Source of the DNA: Paludibacteraceae bacterium
GTDB taxonomy: Bacteria; Bacteroidota; Bacteroidia; Bacteroidales; Paludibacteraceae
Assembly (NCBI GenBank): GCA_017553575.1
Contig: JAFZKQ010000105.1
Span: 1 to 55,453 of the forward strand
DNA length: 55,453 bases
Direction: 5' to 3'
Made by a program: the position numbers and the translations under genes. Each line of letters begins with the position of its first letter. Positions within the stretch are counted from its first letter, which is position 1. The notes beneath the pieces were generated by a model. It worked only from the letters and a program-made list of their open reading frames with translations, ran no database searches and was not told where the DNA came from. Of this stretch, positions 53,911-55,453 are shown one piece after another.

Positions 53911-55314
53911 TTAAAATTCTGCTGTTCGTGGAGTTCTTGGGAAAGGAATCACGTCGCGGATGTTTGTCATACCGGTAACGAACAAGAGCAGACGCTCGAA
54001 TCCGAGTCCGAATCCTGCGTGAGGACACGTTCCGAATTTTCTTGTGTCGAGGTACCACCACATATCCTTCATAGGAATATTCAATTCCTTGATTCTTGTG
54101 AGCAGCTTGTCGTAATTCTCCTCACGCTCAGAACCTCCGATGATTTCACCGATAGTAGGGAAGAGGACATCCATAGCGCGTACGGTCTTACCATCTTCAT
54201 TTTGCTTCATATAGAATGCCTTGATCTCCTTTGGATAGTCGGTGAGGATGACAGGACGTTTGAAGTGGTTCTCTACGAGGTAACGCTCGTGCTCAGAAGC
54301 CAAGTCGCATCCCCAGAATACAGGGTATTCGAACTTATGGCCTTTGGCGATTGCCTCTTCGAGGATTTTGATACCCTCAGTATAAGGAAGACGGACAAAA
54401 GACTCCTTCAATACACCTTCCAAACGCTCGATAAGACCTTTGTCAAACATGTCATTCAAGAATTGAACATCGTCTCGGCAGTTGTCCAAAGCCCATTTTA
54501 CACAATATTTAATGAATTCCTCAGCGAGGTCCATGTTGTCGTTGATGTCGTTGAAGGCAACCTCTGGCTCAATCATCCAGAATTCAGCCAAGTGACGAGG
54601 CGTGTTGGAGTTCTCGGCACGGAAGGTTGGACCGAATGTATAGATAGCACCAAGAGCAGTTGCAGCAAGCTCTCCCTCCAATTGTCCGGAAACCGTAAGG
54701 CTTGTCTGTCTGCCGAAGAAGTCGTTGTCGTAGTTGATGGAACCCTTCTCGTCTTTCTTCAAGTCGTAGAGGTTCATCGTGGTCACTTGGAACATTTGTC
54801 CAGCACCTTCACAGTCGGAAGCCGTGATGATAGGAGTGTGGAAATAGAAGAAGCCTCTGTCGTGGAAGAACTTGTGGATGGCGATTGCCATGTTGTGGCG
54901 GATGCGGAATACAGCGCCGAAGGTGTTTGTCCTTGGTCTGAGGTGCGCAATCTCGCGAAGGAACTCCATCGTGTGGCCTTTCTTTTGGAGAGGGTAGGAG
55001 TTGACGTCGGCAGTACCATAGATTTCGATTGAATCAGCGTGGATCTCTACCGATTGGCCTTTACCTTGGGATTGGACGAGTTTTCCGACTACGTTGATGC
55101 AGGCGCCCGTTGTTATGTCTTTGAGAATGTTCTCGTCAAACTTGTCGGAGTCTGCCACTATTTGTATATTGTTGATGGTTGAACCATCGTTCATAGCGAT
55201 GAAATTGACGCTTTTGTTGCCACGCTTGGTGCGTACCCAACCTTTTACATTGATTGTTTCGCCGTAGTTTGTTAGTTTTAAGGCATCAACAATTTTAGTT
55301 CTACGAATACCCAT
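53911..55314 (-). CDS. asnS: Asparaginyl-tRNA synthetase
   Basis: 467 residues, class IIb. The N-terminal OB-fold anticodon-binding domain ([24 protein letters not shown]) precedes the catalytic core. Motif 2 is [24 protein letters not shown] and motif 3 is [16 protein letters not shown] with [14 protein letters not shown] at the end. It charges tRNA-Asn directly. It is monocistronic with its own terminator. Confidence 0.98.
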   Translation of the reverse strand: MGIRRTKIVDALKLTNYGETINVKGWVRTKRGNKSVNFIAMNDGSTINNIQIVADSDKFDENILKDITTGACINVVGKLVQSQGKGQSVEIHADSIEIYGTADVNSYPLQKKGHTMEFLREIAHLRPRTNTFGAVFRIRHNMAIAIHKFFHDRGFFYFHTPIITASDCEGAGQMFQVTTMNLYDLKKDEKGSINYDNDFFGRQTSLTVSGQLEGELAATALGAIYTFGPTFRAENSNTPRHLAEFWMIEPEVAFNDINDNMDLAEEFIKYCVKWALDNCRDDVQFLNDMFDKGLIERLEGVLKESFVRLPYTEGIKILEEAIAKGHKFEYPVFWGCDLASEHERYLVENHFKRPVILTDYPKEIKAFYMKQNEDGKTVRAMDVLFPTIGEIIGGSEREENYDKLLTRIKELNIPMKDMWWYLDTRKFGTCPHAGFGLGFERLLLFVTGMTNIRDVIPFPRTPRTAEF

Positions 55315-55354
55315 ACCTTAAATATAAATATATTTACTCAATTTTTATTATCTG

Positions 55355-55362
55355 CAAAAGTA
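55355..55362 (-). promoter_or_regulatory. Candidate -7 element of asnS
   Basis: TACTTTTG on the minus strand matches TAnnTTTG, about 40 bp upstream of the asnS ATG. No TTTG -33 element lies at the right distance. Confidence 0.4.
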
Positions 55363-55453
55363 GGAAAATATTTGCCATAAATATATCCTTGTCTGAATTA
55401 TTTGTGTCTATTTTTTTGAAGAGGCAGTTGCGTGGGTGTGAAAACGTAAGAAG

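Overview
This window reads as chromosomal DNA of a Bacteroidales bacterium (phylum Bacteroidota). The evidence is the Na+-translocating NQR operon, the Bacteroidota-type atp gene order (atpD-C-x-B-E-F-H-A-G), consensus Bacteroidota promoters (TTTG, 19-21 nt, TAnnTTTG), a MoxR/DUF58/DUF4350/DUF4129/SpoIIM operon, several glycoside hydrolases, and secreted proteins whose C-terminal tails resemble type IX secretion sorting domains. The genus cannot be fixed from the sequence alone. No phage, insertion sequence with transposase, CRISPR array or rRNA was seen. Most of the window is core metabolism.

Layout. 1-2200: end of the nqr operon (nqrD partial, nqrE, nqrF). 2200-5050: a secreted histidine-type phosphatase with a clean promoter, then purA. 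5050-7510: an intergenic nest of palindromes, then a radical SAM-Nudix fusion gene behind a promoter covered by three copies of one palindromic operator-like site. 7587-13686 (minus): a two-gene carbohydrate operon, a beta-helix/CBM6 protein followed by a GH2 beta-galactosidase, both exported and tailed. 13690-15155: palindromic repeats and two tandem tiny genes with a shared leader-like N-terminus and unrelated tails, closed by a good terminator. 15156-17720 (minus): a large repeat-containing surface protein. 18152-27221 (minus): glyA, a second palindrome nest, and the complete F-type ATP synthase operon. 27617-31237 (minus): a Fur-family regulator, a lipoprotein, a secreted DsrE-like protein paired with agmatine deiminase, and a small winged-helix protein. 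31384-37142 (plus): lepA, GH9 cellulase, a SpoU/TrmH methyltransferase and an M16 peptidase. 37254-45010 (minus): the MoxR operon, uvrB and a PspC-domain protein. 45314-55314: a RelA/SpoT homologue with a degenerate hydrolase domain, topB, NAD synthetase, a DNA alkylation repair protein, riboflavin synthase, tRNA-Pro(TGG) and asnS.

How the parts work together. NQR and the ATP synthase form the bioenergetic core. The c subunit lacks the known Na+ ligands, so the two complexes may use different ions. The beta-galactosidase pair, the GH9 enzyme and the secreted phosphatase suit a glycan-degrading, host- or plant-associated anaerobe. The least explained items are the tandem small genes at 14365-14638, the radical SAM-Nudix gene with its triple operator, and the nested palindromic repeats that recur in at least four intergenic gaps.
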